Of a stretch of 64,000 nucleotides of DNA, positions 46,318 through 53,983 are shown one piece after another. How positions within the stretch are numbered: the stretch's first letter is position 1; each line of letters opens with the position of its first letter. A model generated the notes under the pieces. That model made no database searches. It was not told the origin of the DNA and saw only the letters and a list, made by a program, of their open reading frames with translations. This DNA comes from UBA10428 sp963821135. Its GTDB lineage: Bacteria; Bacteroidota; Bacteroidia; Bacteroidales; UBA10428. The position numbers were made by a program, and so were the translations under genes. Location: the NCBI GenBank assembly GCA_963821135.1, contig CAWGCR010000011.1:744001-808000 (forward strand), given 5' to 3'.

Positions 46318-47466
46318 TTAAATCATACTTCCTGCCAGTTCTCTTGCCAGGGTGTTGGTAGTGCTGTAATCTTCAATACCGGGATGGGCAATAAAGTCTA
46401 TCTTACTCATGGCAGACTCTATAATGCCTGGAATATGGTGAAAATTTATTTTTTCCTCGAGAAAAGCCTGAACAGCAATTTCATTAGCAGCATTTAAAGT
46501 ACAGGGAACATTCCCCCCCTTCTTCATCGCATCAAAAGCCAATCCAAGGTTACGGAAAGTTTCAGTGTCGGCTTTTTCAAATGTCAGCTGAGGGTAATCG
46601 ATGAAAGAAAATCGTGGAAAATTACTTTCCAGTCGGAAAGGATATCCAATGGCGTATTGAATAGGTAATCGCATATCAGGAAGACCCATCTGTGCTTTCA
46701 TCGAACCATCGCAGAATTGTACAATCGAATGGATAATTGATTGAGGATGAACAATAACATCGATCTGCTCGGGAGCCAGGGCAAAAAGCCATCGGGCTTC
46801 AATTACCTCAAGTCCCTTATTCATCATCGATGCAGAATCGATGGTCACCTTATCGCCCATACACCAATTGGGATGATCAAGGGCTTCTGCCCTGGTGACA
46901 TTCGTTAACTGATATTTACTCATCCCCCTGAAAGGCCCCCCGGAAGCAGTAAGGTAGATTTTCTCTATTGGATTATTCTGTTCACCGGCAAGGCACTGAA
47001 AAATTGCCGAGTGTTCAGAATCTACAGGGTATATTTTACAATTATTCTCCTTTGCCAGTCCGGTAATAAGTTCCCCTGCAACCACAAGCGTTTCTTTATT
47101 TGCCAGTGCAATATCTTTCCCCGCTTTAAGCGCGCTGAGAGTAGGATACACACCGGAGAATCCCACCAGGGCAGTTAACACCAGATCAATCTCATTCAGT
47201 TGAACAATATCCGTCAGCATTCGGTCGCCGGCATGTACCTGGGTGGGCAGGGCACAAAGTGCATCCGACACTTCCTGATATTTTGTTTCATTGGTAATTA
47301 CAACATGAGCTGGGACAAACTCCATAGCCTGTTTCACCACCAGATCAACATTTTCCCTTGCGGTAATCACAAGCACTTCGAACTGATCGGGATGTGCAGC
47401 TATAACTTCCAGTGCCTGCGTGCCAATCGATCCGGTTGAACCAAGAATTGCTATTCGTTTCTTCAT
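46318..47466 (-). CDS. dxr: 1-deoxy-D-xylulose 5-phosphate reductoisomerase
   Basis: A 382-residue enzyme converting DXP to MEP with NADPH, the first committed step of the MEP isoprenoid pathway. The Rossmann motif LGSTGSIGTQAL is at residues 7-18; NKETLVVAGE is the second signature. The metal and substrate site PVDSEHSAIFQ and the MMNKGLEVIEARWLF block are intact. It is upstream of rseP by 286 bp on the same strand, the usual neighbour in Bacteroidota. Intact, in contrast to rseP. Confidence 0.97.
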   Translation of the reverse strand: MKKRIAILGSTGSIGTQALEVIAAHPDQFEVLVITARENVDLVVKQAMEFVPAHVVITNETKYQEVSDALCALPTQVHAGDRMLTDIVQLNEIDLVLTALVGFSGVYPTLSALKAGKDIALANKETLVVAGELITGLAKENNCKIYPVDSEHSAIFQCLAGEQNNPIEKIYLTASGGPFRGMSKYQLTNVTRAEALDHPNWCMGDKVTIDSASMMNKGLEVIEARWLFALAPEQIDVIVHPQSIIHSIVQFCDGSMKAQMGLPDMRLPIQYAIGYPFRLESNFPRFSFIDYPQLTFEKADTETFRNLGLAFDAMKKGGNVPCTLNAANEIAVQAFLEEKINFHHIPGIIESAMSKIDFIAHPGIEDYSTTNTLARELAGSMI

Positions 47467-47493
47467 TACAATCCCTTATTTCGGGTGATTGGA

Positions 47494-48360
47494 TTAAAAG
47501 GAAATATAATCTTCGGGATTCAGTGCCATGCCATTGTACCATAGTTCGAAATGGAGATGTGGCCCGGTTGTCAGCTCGCCAGAGTTTCCAATTACAGCTA
47601 TGGGCTCACCTACTTTTACAAAATCACCAACTCGCTTAAGTAACTCCGCGTTATGCTTGTAAATCGATATGAGATTATTCTCGTGCTGAATTTGAATCAC
47701 CCATCCTGTTTCCAATGTCCATGTGGCCATTATCACGGTGCCATCAAGGGTCGATTTAACAATCTCGTTGGTCACTGCGACTATATCGGTACCATAATGA
47801 TTTGCCGCTAAATTAAAAGAATTTGTTACCAATCCTTTCACCGGAGGAAAGAAATGCATCTGCAGGACTCCTCCCACTGTTCTTCTTTGTCGCCCATCAC
47901 TAACTGAAAATTGCTCTTCCTGCTTGAAATACTCTCTCAGTAAGGAATCTTCCATGGAACGGGTGAAAGTGATATCGTCATAATTGCGATTAGTATCTCC
48001 AACATTGTCATAGTTCTCTGGCTCTTTCCCCGATATAATCCGATTAATATTATCCATAACCAAATCGCGACGGTTTAGCTCAATTTCAAGACTATCAAGC
48101 AATTGCTTATTCTGAATGCTGCTCCTTATTGTGTTTTCATCGGGATAGCCAGGAATAAATTCGCGTACAGGTGTATACACAATTATTGAAATTACAATAG
48201 CTAAGAAAATAAGAGTAGTCAAGCCACCCCATGCTAAAACATTCATACGTGAAAGCTTAAGATTCAGCACTTCTTCATAAGTTTCATCGCGATAAATCGA
48301 AAGCCTGTACTTATGCCTCAATTTCTGATAAAATCCCTTCTTTTCCTTAAGCTTATCCAT
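47494..48360 (-). CDS. M23-family membrane-anchored peptidase (LytM-like)
   Basis: A 288-residue protein when started at ATG 48360 (MDKLKEKKGFYQK); a longer frame from 48423 adds 21 residues of uncertain value. One membrane helix (about 39-60, VLAWGGLTTLIFLAIVISIIVY) precedes a helical periplasmic segment and a LytM/M23 domain. Zn-ligand motifs are visible: HYGTDIV and HLHFELWYNG, with GNSGELTTGPHLHF. It may cut cell-wall cross-links or act as a scaffold; both metal motifs appear complete. It follows dxr by 27 bp on the same strand. An overlapping hairpin pair lies upstream. Confidence 0.9.
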   Translation of the reverse strand: MDKLKEKKGFYQKLRHKYRLSIYRDETYEEVLNLKLSRMNVLAWGGLTTLIFLAIVISIIVYTPVREFIPGYPDENTIRSSIQNKQLLDSLEIELNRRDLVMDNINRIISGKEPENYDNVGDTNRNYDDITFTRSMEDSLLREYFKQEEQFSVSDGRQRRTVGGVLQMHFFPPVKGLVTNSFNLAANHYGTDIVAVTNEIVKSTLDGTVIMATWTLETGWVIQIQHENNLISIYKHNAELLKRVGDFVKVGEPIAVIGNSGELTTGPHLHFELWYNGMALNPEDYISF

Positions 48361-48425
48361 CAATATAATTCTGATGTCACAAATATATAAAAGAAACCTA
48401 CATACTATGGAAAGATTTTTCATAC

Positions 48426-48483
48426 AAAAAAAGAGGTTCCTTTTCTGGTACCTCTCCAGAATTCTATTTATTCTGGAGAGGTA
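48426..48483 (-). promoter_or_regulatory. attenuator-like overlapping hairpins in the leader of the M23 gene
   Basis: On the minus strand, TACCTCTCCAGAAT and ATTCTGGAGAGGTA form a perfect 14-bp stem (48449-48462 with 48470-48483, 7-nt loop). The second arm overlaps GAGGTACC, which can instead pair with GGAACCTC (one A-A mismatch) just before seven T residues (48426-48432). The two stems exclude each other, as in a terminator/antiterminator pair. The T-tract ends 65 nt before the M23 start at 48360. Confidence 0.5.
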
Positions 48484-48684
48484 TTAATTCCATTCTCGAC
48501 ATTGCTATTCTCACATCAATTTGATTTCCTCTAAATAGTAATTGATATAAGAATCAGTATAGGTCAAAGGTACAGCTTCTTCCTAAGAAAGAATAATTGT
48601 AAATAAAGGAGTCGCATTCCATACAAATGTGTATATCAAATCATTGCAAGCCAGGAAGAATTCTTTGGTATTTGCATTGATTAT

Positions 48685-48698
48685 GGTTTATATAAACC
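48685..48698. promoter_or_regulatory. 14-bp perfect palindrome GGTTTATATAAACC
   Basis: A perfect palindrome lies in the 555-bp divergent interval between the M23 gene and the aldo/keto reductase. It could be an operator for either. Apart from this, the attenuator-like hairpins and the promoter box below, I recognise nothing else there. Confidence 0.3.
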
Positions 48699-48946
48699 TT
48701 GAGAAAAGAGAGTTGTGAGAAAAAATTCAGCATGTATGCAAGGAATTAGAAATGCAACTGAGTCTGTTTTTTCAGATTTTGACAGATTGCCAGTTTCCAA
48801 GAATAATAGTATTTAATTCCAATAAAAGAATAATCCCCATAAAATACTGAGATTTTAGTAGCAAGGATAAATGAAATATCTAACTCCGAAATATTGAAGG
48901 ATTTGGGAATGATCTTTAAATATACATATCAACGATTAGAATTTCC

Positions 48947-48954
48947 TATATTTG
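48947..48954 (+). promoter_or_regulatory. TAnnTTTG promoter -7 candidate for the aldo/keto reductase
   Basis: TATATTTG at 48947-48954 is an exact Bacteroidota -7 match. A transcription start about 7-10 bp further gives a leader of about 75 nt and would place the alternative TTG start (48952) outside the message, supporting ATG 49039. No TTTG was found at the normal -33 distance. Confidence 0.45.
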
Positions 48955-49038
48955 GTATACTATGTTATTGTCACTTCTCAAATATTTCCCAAGAGAAAGC
49001 CAATAAGGTATTTTGTAAATGAAAAAACAAGAAATAAC

Positions 49039-49992
49039 ATGTTAAATAAAAAACAGGCGGAAAGAATGCTCCGTCGGGAGTTTATACAAAAAAGTGCAAG
49101 GTTTGCAGCCGGTGCTATGTTTATGGGTTTAGGAACATCTAAATTATTTGGCGCTGCTCATTCAAATCGACCGGGAACCTCCACCCTAATTGAAACAGTT
49201 ACTCTTAACAATGGCATAAAAATGCCCATTCTTGGATTCGGAACCTTATATCTTAATGGTGATGTTGGCGAACGATGTGTTGCGGATGCCATTTCGCTGG
49301 GGTATCGTCTGATCGATACTGCAACAATCTATGGCAATGAAGAATCCGTTGGTGCCGGGATTAAAAAGAGCGGGATCAACAGAGATGAGCTTTTTGTAAC
49401 ATCAAAACTCTGGGTAGACGATTCAGGCTACGAAAAGGGAAAGAAAGCCTTTCAAACATCCCTTGACAAATTGGAACTGGACTATTTAGATCTGTATCTC
49501 ATCCACCGACCCCGGGGAGATATAAAAGGTTCCTGGAAGGCCATGGAAGAACTTTATAAGGAAGGAAAAATCAAGGCCATCGGAGTAAGCAACTTTGAAG
49601 CCAACCACCTGGATGAACTGATGTCATATGCGAAAATTAAGCCTGCAGTCAATCAAATCGAAACCCATGCTTTTTTTCAGCAAGAAAAGGCGAAGGGAAC
49701 CTTGAAAAAATACGGAATACAAATGGAAGCCTGGTCTCCTTTGGCACAAGGACGTAATGGACATTTCACAAACGAAACCCTGGAAGCTATTGGTAAAAAG
49801 TATAATAAAACAAATGCCCAGGTGAGCTTGCGATGGCATTACCAGAGAGGCATTGTAGCCATCCCAAGAAGTTCCCAAAAAGCACACATGCTGGAAAATC
49901 TAAATGTGTTTGATTTTGAGCTTGACGAATCTGATATGACGAAGATTGACTCGCTTGATTTAAATACCACGCAATTCCCGGAGTGGGAATAA
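49039..49992 (+). CDS. aldo/keto reductase with Tat signal
   Basis: A 317-residue oxidoreductase from ATG 49039; the frame extends to TTG 48952, but the Tat signal and the promoter box favour 49039. The N-terminus LRREFIQKSARFAAGAMFMGLG carries a twin-arginine export signal. The AKR catalytic tetrad is recognisable: Asp and Tyr in LIDTATIYGN, Lys in VTSKLW and His in LYLIHRP. The C-terminal IPRSSQKAHMLENL contacts NADPH. It is most similar in layout to 2,5-didehydrogluconate reductase-like AKRs; substrate unknown. Cofactor-bound export by Tat fits its NADP dependence. Single gene. Confidence 0.92.
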   Translation: MLNKKQAERMLRREFIQKSARFAAGAMFMGLGTSKLFGAAHSNRPGTSTLIETVTLNNGIKMPILGFGTLYLNGDVGERCVADAISLGYRLIDTATIYGNEESVGAGIKKSGINRDELFVTSKLWVDDSGYEKGKKAFQTSLDKLELDYLDLYLIHRPRGDIKGSWKAMEELYKEGKIKAIGVSNFEANHLDELMSYAKIKPAVNQIETHAFFQQEKAKGTLKKYGIQMEAWSPLAQGRNGHFTNETLEAIGKKYNKTNAQVSLRWHYQRGIVAIPRSSQKAHMLENLNVFDFELDESDMTKIDSLDLNTTQFPEWE

Positions 49993-50031
49993 GATAATAG
50001 ACTTAATAGAAACCACACACACATGCTGCAA

Positions 50032-52335
50032 TTATTTTTTAATAATTGTTCGATTAATTATTCCATTCGATGTAATTACCCTTAACAAATAAGTACCTAT
50101 ACTCAGCCCACTCATATCAATTGTCACGATATTTGATCCTGATTTTTTCACCAAAATGCCTGTGAAGCTATACACCTCAATTGCTACTATTACCTCACTG
50201 GAAGATATTACTAAGTAGTCTGTTACCGGATTCGGATACATGATTAACCCAGAAATTCCGGCATTCAATATGTCGCTGGTATTGTCGGTTAGATATGCAA
50301 CACACATGTAATAAAGGTTTGCTACATCATCTTTTGTAATTTCATATTCTCCAGCCGGGATTGTAATTGTTAGTAATCCGGCAGTTACACTATACGATGT
50401 ACCGTTAAGCTTAATGTTGCCAGCAAAATCAGTGTTGAATACGAGGCTTAATGTAGCTTCCCTGGTTGTTGTAAATGAAATGATTGAAACGGACTCTATT
50501 TTTAAACATTGCGTTAATATTAATCCGGCATAGTTAACTGTTCCCTTTGAATCAGAAAGATTTCCTGTAATGCTGTAAAATGTGCTGCTTGTACCAGATA
50601 ATGTAAAGTTATGTATCATATCCGATGTGTCAACTGCAACACTATCAGCAGGATCTACAGGATCAGTACTCCCGTTGCCGGTGCTGTCGCCCTGGATCGA
50701 AACCAGGCTAGTCTGATAAGCAACCAAGGCATCTTTCAGATCGGTATCAACATCATAGGAAGCATCGTCTGTTGCATTATTAAAAGCCCATGTAAAGTCC
50801 CCTCCGCTTAAACGACCTGAATAGTCCATTACCTTATCCCTTGCATCTGCAGGACTATCTGCGGTATAGGCATACATTACAGATTCATCGGTATCGAAGT
50901 TATTATATGTGTTTCCTCCCTGATATGATACTACTGTGCTGCCAACTATTTCATTACGGCTTGAAGACAGGTAGGCATCAAAATCGACTGTTGAATTAGG
51001 GTAACTACCATCTCCATAAGCAACAAAGCGTTGTTCTCCGGTCATGTAATTATTATATGCCTTGATAATTCCACCATCTTCCTTGGAAAAGGTTGGCATA
51101 TCGGAATATTCGTTTGCCTGAAGTTCCTCATCAAACACATCTGAGCCCTGCATGGAAATAAGCATGGGATACTTGCAATTCCTGAAATAATTAGCTTCCA
51201 CAAAAACAGAAGATGCATTGGTTGAGCCTACTCCATATTTTGAGTTTCCATCGTAATAATTGTTATACACATGCACACTATGGCTTCTTACTCTTGGATG
51301 ACGGCTGTCAGAATGGTCATACCAATTATGGTGATAAGAAAGGTATTCCGGAAATTCTGTGCCGTTACCTAAAAGATTTGATTTTCCTGAATCCCAGAAA
51401 TGATTGTACGAAATGGTTACATACCCCGAGGTTTTGCAGTCGAGAGCACCGTCTCCTTTTGCCTGGTCAGCATCACTACCTGCATCACCATAAAAGAAAT
51501 CGCAATGATGTATCCATATATACTCGTTATTTTGCTGTAGGCTGATATTATCTCCTTCGTCGCTATTGCAGTTCATTGTCCCGATATTTCGGATTTCAAT
51601 ATTCGATGCATTTTTAACACGAATTCCCCATCCATCGGCAACTGCATCATCACCAACTCCTTCCAAAGTTATGAAGCCCGATGCATTATTCTCGTTTTCA
51701 ATTACAATATCTCCCTTATTCATATAATCCAGGTCAGAAATTTGTCCAACCAAGCGAATAATTAAGGGACGGTTATCGTCTCCCTTTTTAAACCCTTCCA
51801 AAATTGTTTGTAAACCAACACAAGGATTCGCATTGGCTCCGGTTACATCAAGCGAAACGGTGTTCTTTGTATTTTCGGTAATATACAATACTACGGCACC
51901 ACTTTTTGGAGTACCATCGGCCTTGTATGCACCGGGAATTCTACCATCTGAAAAAGCAAAACCGGTACGATCGTGAGCTTCCACAGTAACAGAACCAGTT
52001 ACAGTGCGTTCTCCTTCTAATCCGGAGATCACAGGAGCTACCCTGATAATGTAATTCCCTGCTTTAAGACCGGGTATATCGGCACGATAGTATGTACCAT
52101 AGTTGCGAATAAGCTGGTCATCTATCTGTTTGTCAGTAATACCCTCACCACTGTAATATACATTGTAACTTTCAGCACTTTCAACAGGTTGCCATTTCAC
52201 ATAGGCAGTTTCCAGCCATCCGGCAGATTCATCAATAATGACAGATTGAGACCAGGCATAAACCGGAATCATCAGGAAGATTATAAAAAACAGTATGCTT
52301 TCCACTATTCTGTATAGTCCTGTTTTTATATACAT
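50032..52335 (-). CDS. secreted pectate lyase (PL1-like) with T9SS sorting domain
   Basis: A 767-residue exoprotein. After a signal peptide (to about residue 30) come a fibronectin-III-like domain (about 35-125; WLETAYVKWQPVESAESYNVYYSG), then a pectate-lyase beta-helix (about 150-430) with IWIHHCDFFYGDAGSDADQAKGDGALDCK, VTISYNHFWDSG and SYHHNWYDHSDSRHPRVRSHSVHVYNNYYDG, the last holding the catalytic Arg region. Further beta domains and a T9SS type A tail follow (LIMYPNPVTDYLVISS, LSIGTYLLRVIT). It cleaves polygalacturonate by beta-elimination with Ca2+. No SusCD pair adjoins. Confidence 0.92.
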   Translation of the reverse strand: MYIKTGLYRIVESILFFIIFLMIPVYAWSQSVIIDESAGWLETAYVKWQPVESAESYNVYYSGEGITDKQIDDQLIRNYGTYYRADIPGLKAGNYIIRVAPVISGLEGERTVTGSVTVEAHDRTGFAFSDGRIPGAYKADGTPKSGAVVLYITENTKNTVSLDVTGANANPCVGLQTILEGFKKGDDNRPLIIRLVGQISDLDYMNKGDIVIENENNASGFITLEGVGDDAVADGWGIRVKNASNIEIRNIGTMNCNSDEGDNISLQQNNEYIWIHHCDFFYGDAGSDADQAKGDGALDCKTSGYVTISYNHFWDSGKSNLLGNGTEFPEYLSYHHNWYDHSDSRHPRVRSHSVHVYNNYYDGNSKYGVGSTNASSVFVEANYFRNCKYPMLISMQGSDVFDEELQANEYSDMPTFSKEDGGIIKAYNNYMTGEQRFVAYGDGSYPNSTVDFDAYLSSSRNEIVGSTVVSYQGGNTYNNFDTDESVMYAYTADSPADARDKVMDYSGRLSGGDFTWAFNNATDDASYDVDTDLKDALVAYQTSLVSIQGDSTGNGSTDPVDPADSVAVDTSDMIHNFTLSGTSSTFYSITGNLSDSKGTVNYAGLILTQCLKIESVSIISFTTTREATLSLVFNTDFAGNIKLNGTSYSVTAGLLTITIPAGEYEITKDDVANLYYMCVAYLTDNTSDILNAGISGLIMYPNPVTDYLVISSSEVIVAIEVYSFTGILVKKSGSNIVTIDMSGLSIGTYLLRVITSNGIINRTIIKK

Positions 52336-52661
52336 ATAAAATTCTTTTCTAAGATATCCCTTTTCACAGCACAGCTTACAAGCTTTTTTCCTACTTCTTT
52401 TCTAAAAGGATTCCAATATTCGAAAACCCGGAACTATTGAATTATACGCTGAAGTAACTACCAAAAAGGAACACATAAAGAGACAATATTTCGATTAGCT
52501 TAACAAGTATTTGTTAAAAAATAAGAGGTAAGGCTAAATAAGGAGCTGATTTAAATATTACGGAGTCAACTTAAAAATTGTTTCGGTGGTAGTGACGGTA
52601 CCCCAATTCTTAGGACAGATTTCTATTGATTTTAGATTTATATTGATCCCCTCCCTTTAAA
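52336..52661. other. intergenic region before the MITE-like element
   Basis: This 326-bp AT-rich gap contains no open frame I would support. Near 52575-52620 is GGTAGTGACGGTACCCC followed by AATTCTTAGGACAG, whose reverse complement begins TGTCCTAAGAATTGGGG; it resembles an IS end (IS3/IS481-like) but the match is too short to call. Confidence 0.25.
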
Positions 52662-52866
52662 TGCAAAATCCAGTCATCGTTGACCACCCAAAACCGGACA
52701 CGCTGTCCACTATACAATTATGAGATGCATTATAAATTAAATAACAGAAAGCACTATTCTTTAGCTACTACGATTGCGAAAAAGCCGGAAAGGGGGGATC
52801 AAACAAAATCGACGAAGGGGGTCAATTTACTCTGGTATCAGGTGGTCAGTATCATTGGAATTTGCA
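52662..52866 (+). mobile_element. MITE-like element copy 1, IS21-type ends
   Basis: A 205-bp segment repeated at 59773-59976 with about 97% identity (one 1-bp indel, a few substitutions). Its ends form an imperfect terminal inverted repeat of about 26 bp starting TGCAAA; both arms contain TGACCACC. The right part (GGGGGTCAATTTACTC..., GGTGGTCAGT) resembles the ends of Bacteroidota IS21 elements. No transposase is present, so it is probably a non-autonomous or internally deleted derivative. An apparent 72-codon frame across it is not a real gene. No clear target duplication. Confidence 0.75.
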
Positions 52867-53159
52867 CATTGAGTGTTATAGGTAAAATAATTAAATAGAA
52901 ACGGCGTTTCCCGTAATTAGAACTAATCTAAGTCATTGTAAATTCAATCACTATTGGGAGAGATATTTCAAATGTGCCTTTGAAGGAGCTCTCTATGAGG
53001 GCTTCTTCTTAATTTGCCTTTGTTGATATGGGAATTTCAAAAACAAATTGGTGTATCTATAGTCCTCATTTAAAATGCCACTTAACCTGACTTTCGGTTT
53101 CCGTGATTGTAACTTGCGCTATCAACTTTCAATATTGAAAGTTCAAAGTAATTATATAG

Positions 53160-53327
53160 ATGAAAATCTATCTATGCATAGCTGCTAATATTGTAATACT
53201 CCTCCTTCTAATTTGCAGCAATTGTGAAAATAAGGGAGGTAGGCCGGAAGGTACATATTTATTCATTGAAGTAGTAGATCAAACCACAAGAGAACCCATT
53301 CAAGCTGCCAGGATTATATATGATTAA
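53160..53327 (+). CDS. truncated lipoprotein with start of a CarboxypepD_reg-like domain
   Basis: ATG 53160 to TAA 53325-53327 encodes 55 residues: a lipoprotein-type signal (MKIYLCIAANIVILLLLICSNC) and then YLFIEVVDQTTREPIQAARI, which looks like the first strands of a carboxypeptidase-regulatory-like beta-sandwich, cut off at once by the stop. I regard it as the front end of a lost gene, possibly expressed as a short lipopeptide. A good terminator follows at 53406-53434. Confidence 0.55.
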   Translation: MKIYLCIAANIVILLLLICSNCENKGGRPEGTYLFIEVVDQTTREPIQAARIIYD

Positions 53328-53405
53328 GATAAAATCAACTAATACGACCTATCAATATAAAGTGATTAAAGAATAGTTGAATTGATACAGGTTAAATTAT
53401 AGAAC

Positions 53406-53434
53406 AAACCCGTGGAATCATCTCGGGTTTTTTT
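53406..53434 (+). terminator. intrinsic terminator after the truncated lipoprotein
   Basis: AAACCCG (53406-53412) pairs with CGGGTTT (53424-53430) around an 11-nt loop and runs into TTTTTTT. A classic intrinsic terminator 79 bp downstream of the truncated gene; its strength suggests the truncated gene had its own transcript. Confidence 0.75.
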
Positions 53435-53449
53435 ATTATACTAAACACC

Positions 53450-53560
53450 CCATTCTTTACCTAACGTTTAGGCAAATTAGCTGCAATCTCCTTCTCGGAG
53501 GGGTAAAATACCAGAGAATAATTTAAAGGCCTGATTCATGACCATCATGTCAAAGGAATT
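53450..53560 (-). repeat. degenerate repeat module, copy 1
   Basis: CCATTCTTTACCTAACG through GGAATTTG aligns with 56490-56600 (start CCATTCTTTAC, shared GGCA-ATTT, GGAGGG-TAA, TTTAAAG and TGTCA-TGAAATTTG segments). Read on the minus strand both give the same amino-acid pattern (NQAFKLF-like; NRALKFL in copy 2), so it is likely the remains of a short coding unit. Contains stops. Confidence 0.45.
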
Positions 53561-53918
53561 TGTAACGGCTAGAAAGATAATCAAGTCATTAGTTAGTGTG
53601 GATAGGGTGTATGAACCCTCTTTATAAAATGGATTGATCTAGACATATCATAAAGGCTTGATTTATTGCATATTGAATATAAAAACACTCAATTTCTTTT
53701 AAATTGAATTCTGTAAATAAAGCCAATTTTACTAAAATGCATAATTAGCTGATATACAACACGTTAAACTTCTCTAGAATGAAAGAGTAATATATATCCC
53801 AATAATACAACTAACGCCTTATCATACAGCATACTACAAGAATTTAAACCTCCTTAGAATGCCGAGCATAAGGTTCTTAAATTTCTAACTATTAAATGTA
53901 CAGAAAATGAATCAAAAA

Positions 53919-53952
53919 AAACAGCCGTTCCGATGATCCGAAACGGCTGTTT
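53919..53952 (-). terminator. strong intrinsic terminator of the SusE/F-like gene
   Basis: AAACAGCCGTT (53919-53929) and AACGGCTGTTT (53942-53952) make a perfect 11-bp stem. On the minus strand it follows the stop of the 53984-55816 gene by about 30 nt and is trailed by eight T residues. Textbook terminator. Confidence 0.9.
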
Positions 53953-53983
53953 TCTAATATTTAATAAGAAGTTTTCTTCTTGC

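Noticed and set aside
52336..52661. IS3/IS481-like end near 52575-52620
   Set aside because: Only about 15 bp resemble an IS terminus; no partner end or transposase.
52680..52898. 72-codon open frame across element copy 1, with a related frame at 59760-59951
   Set aside because: Both are translations of the repeated non-coding element; the frames share only its DNA and end differently.
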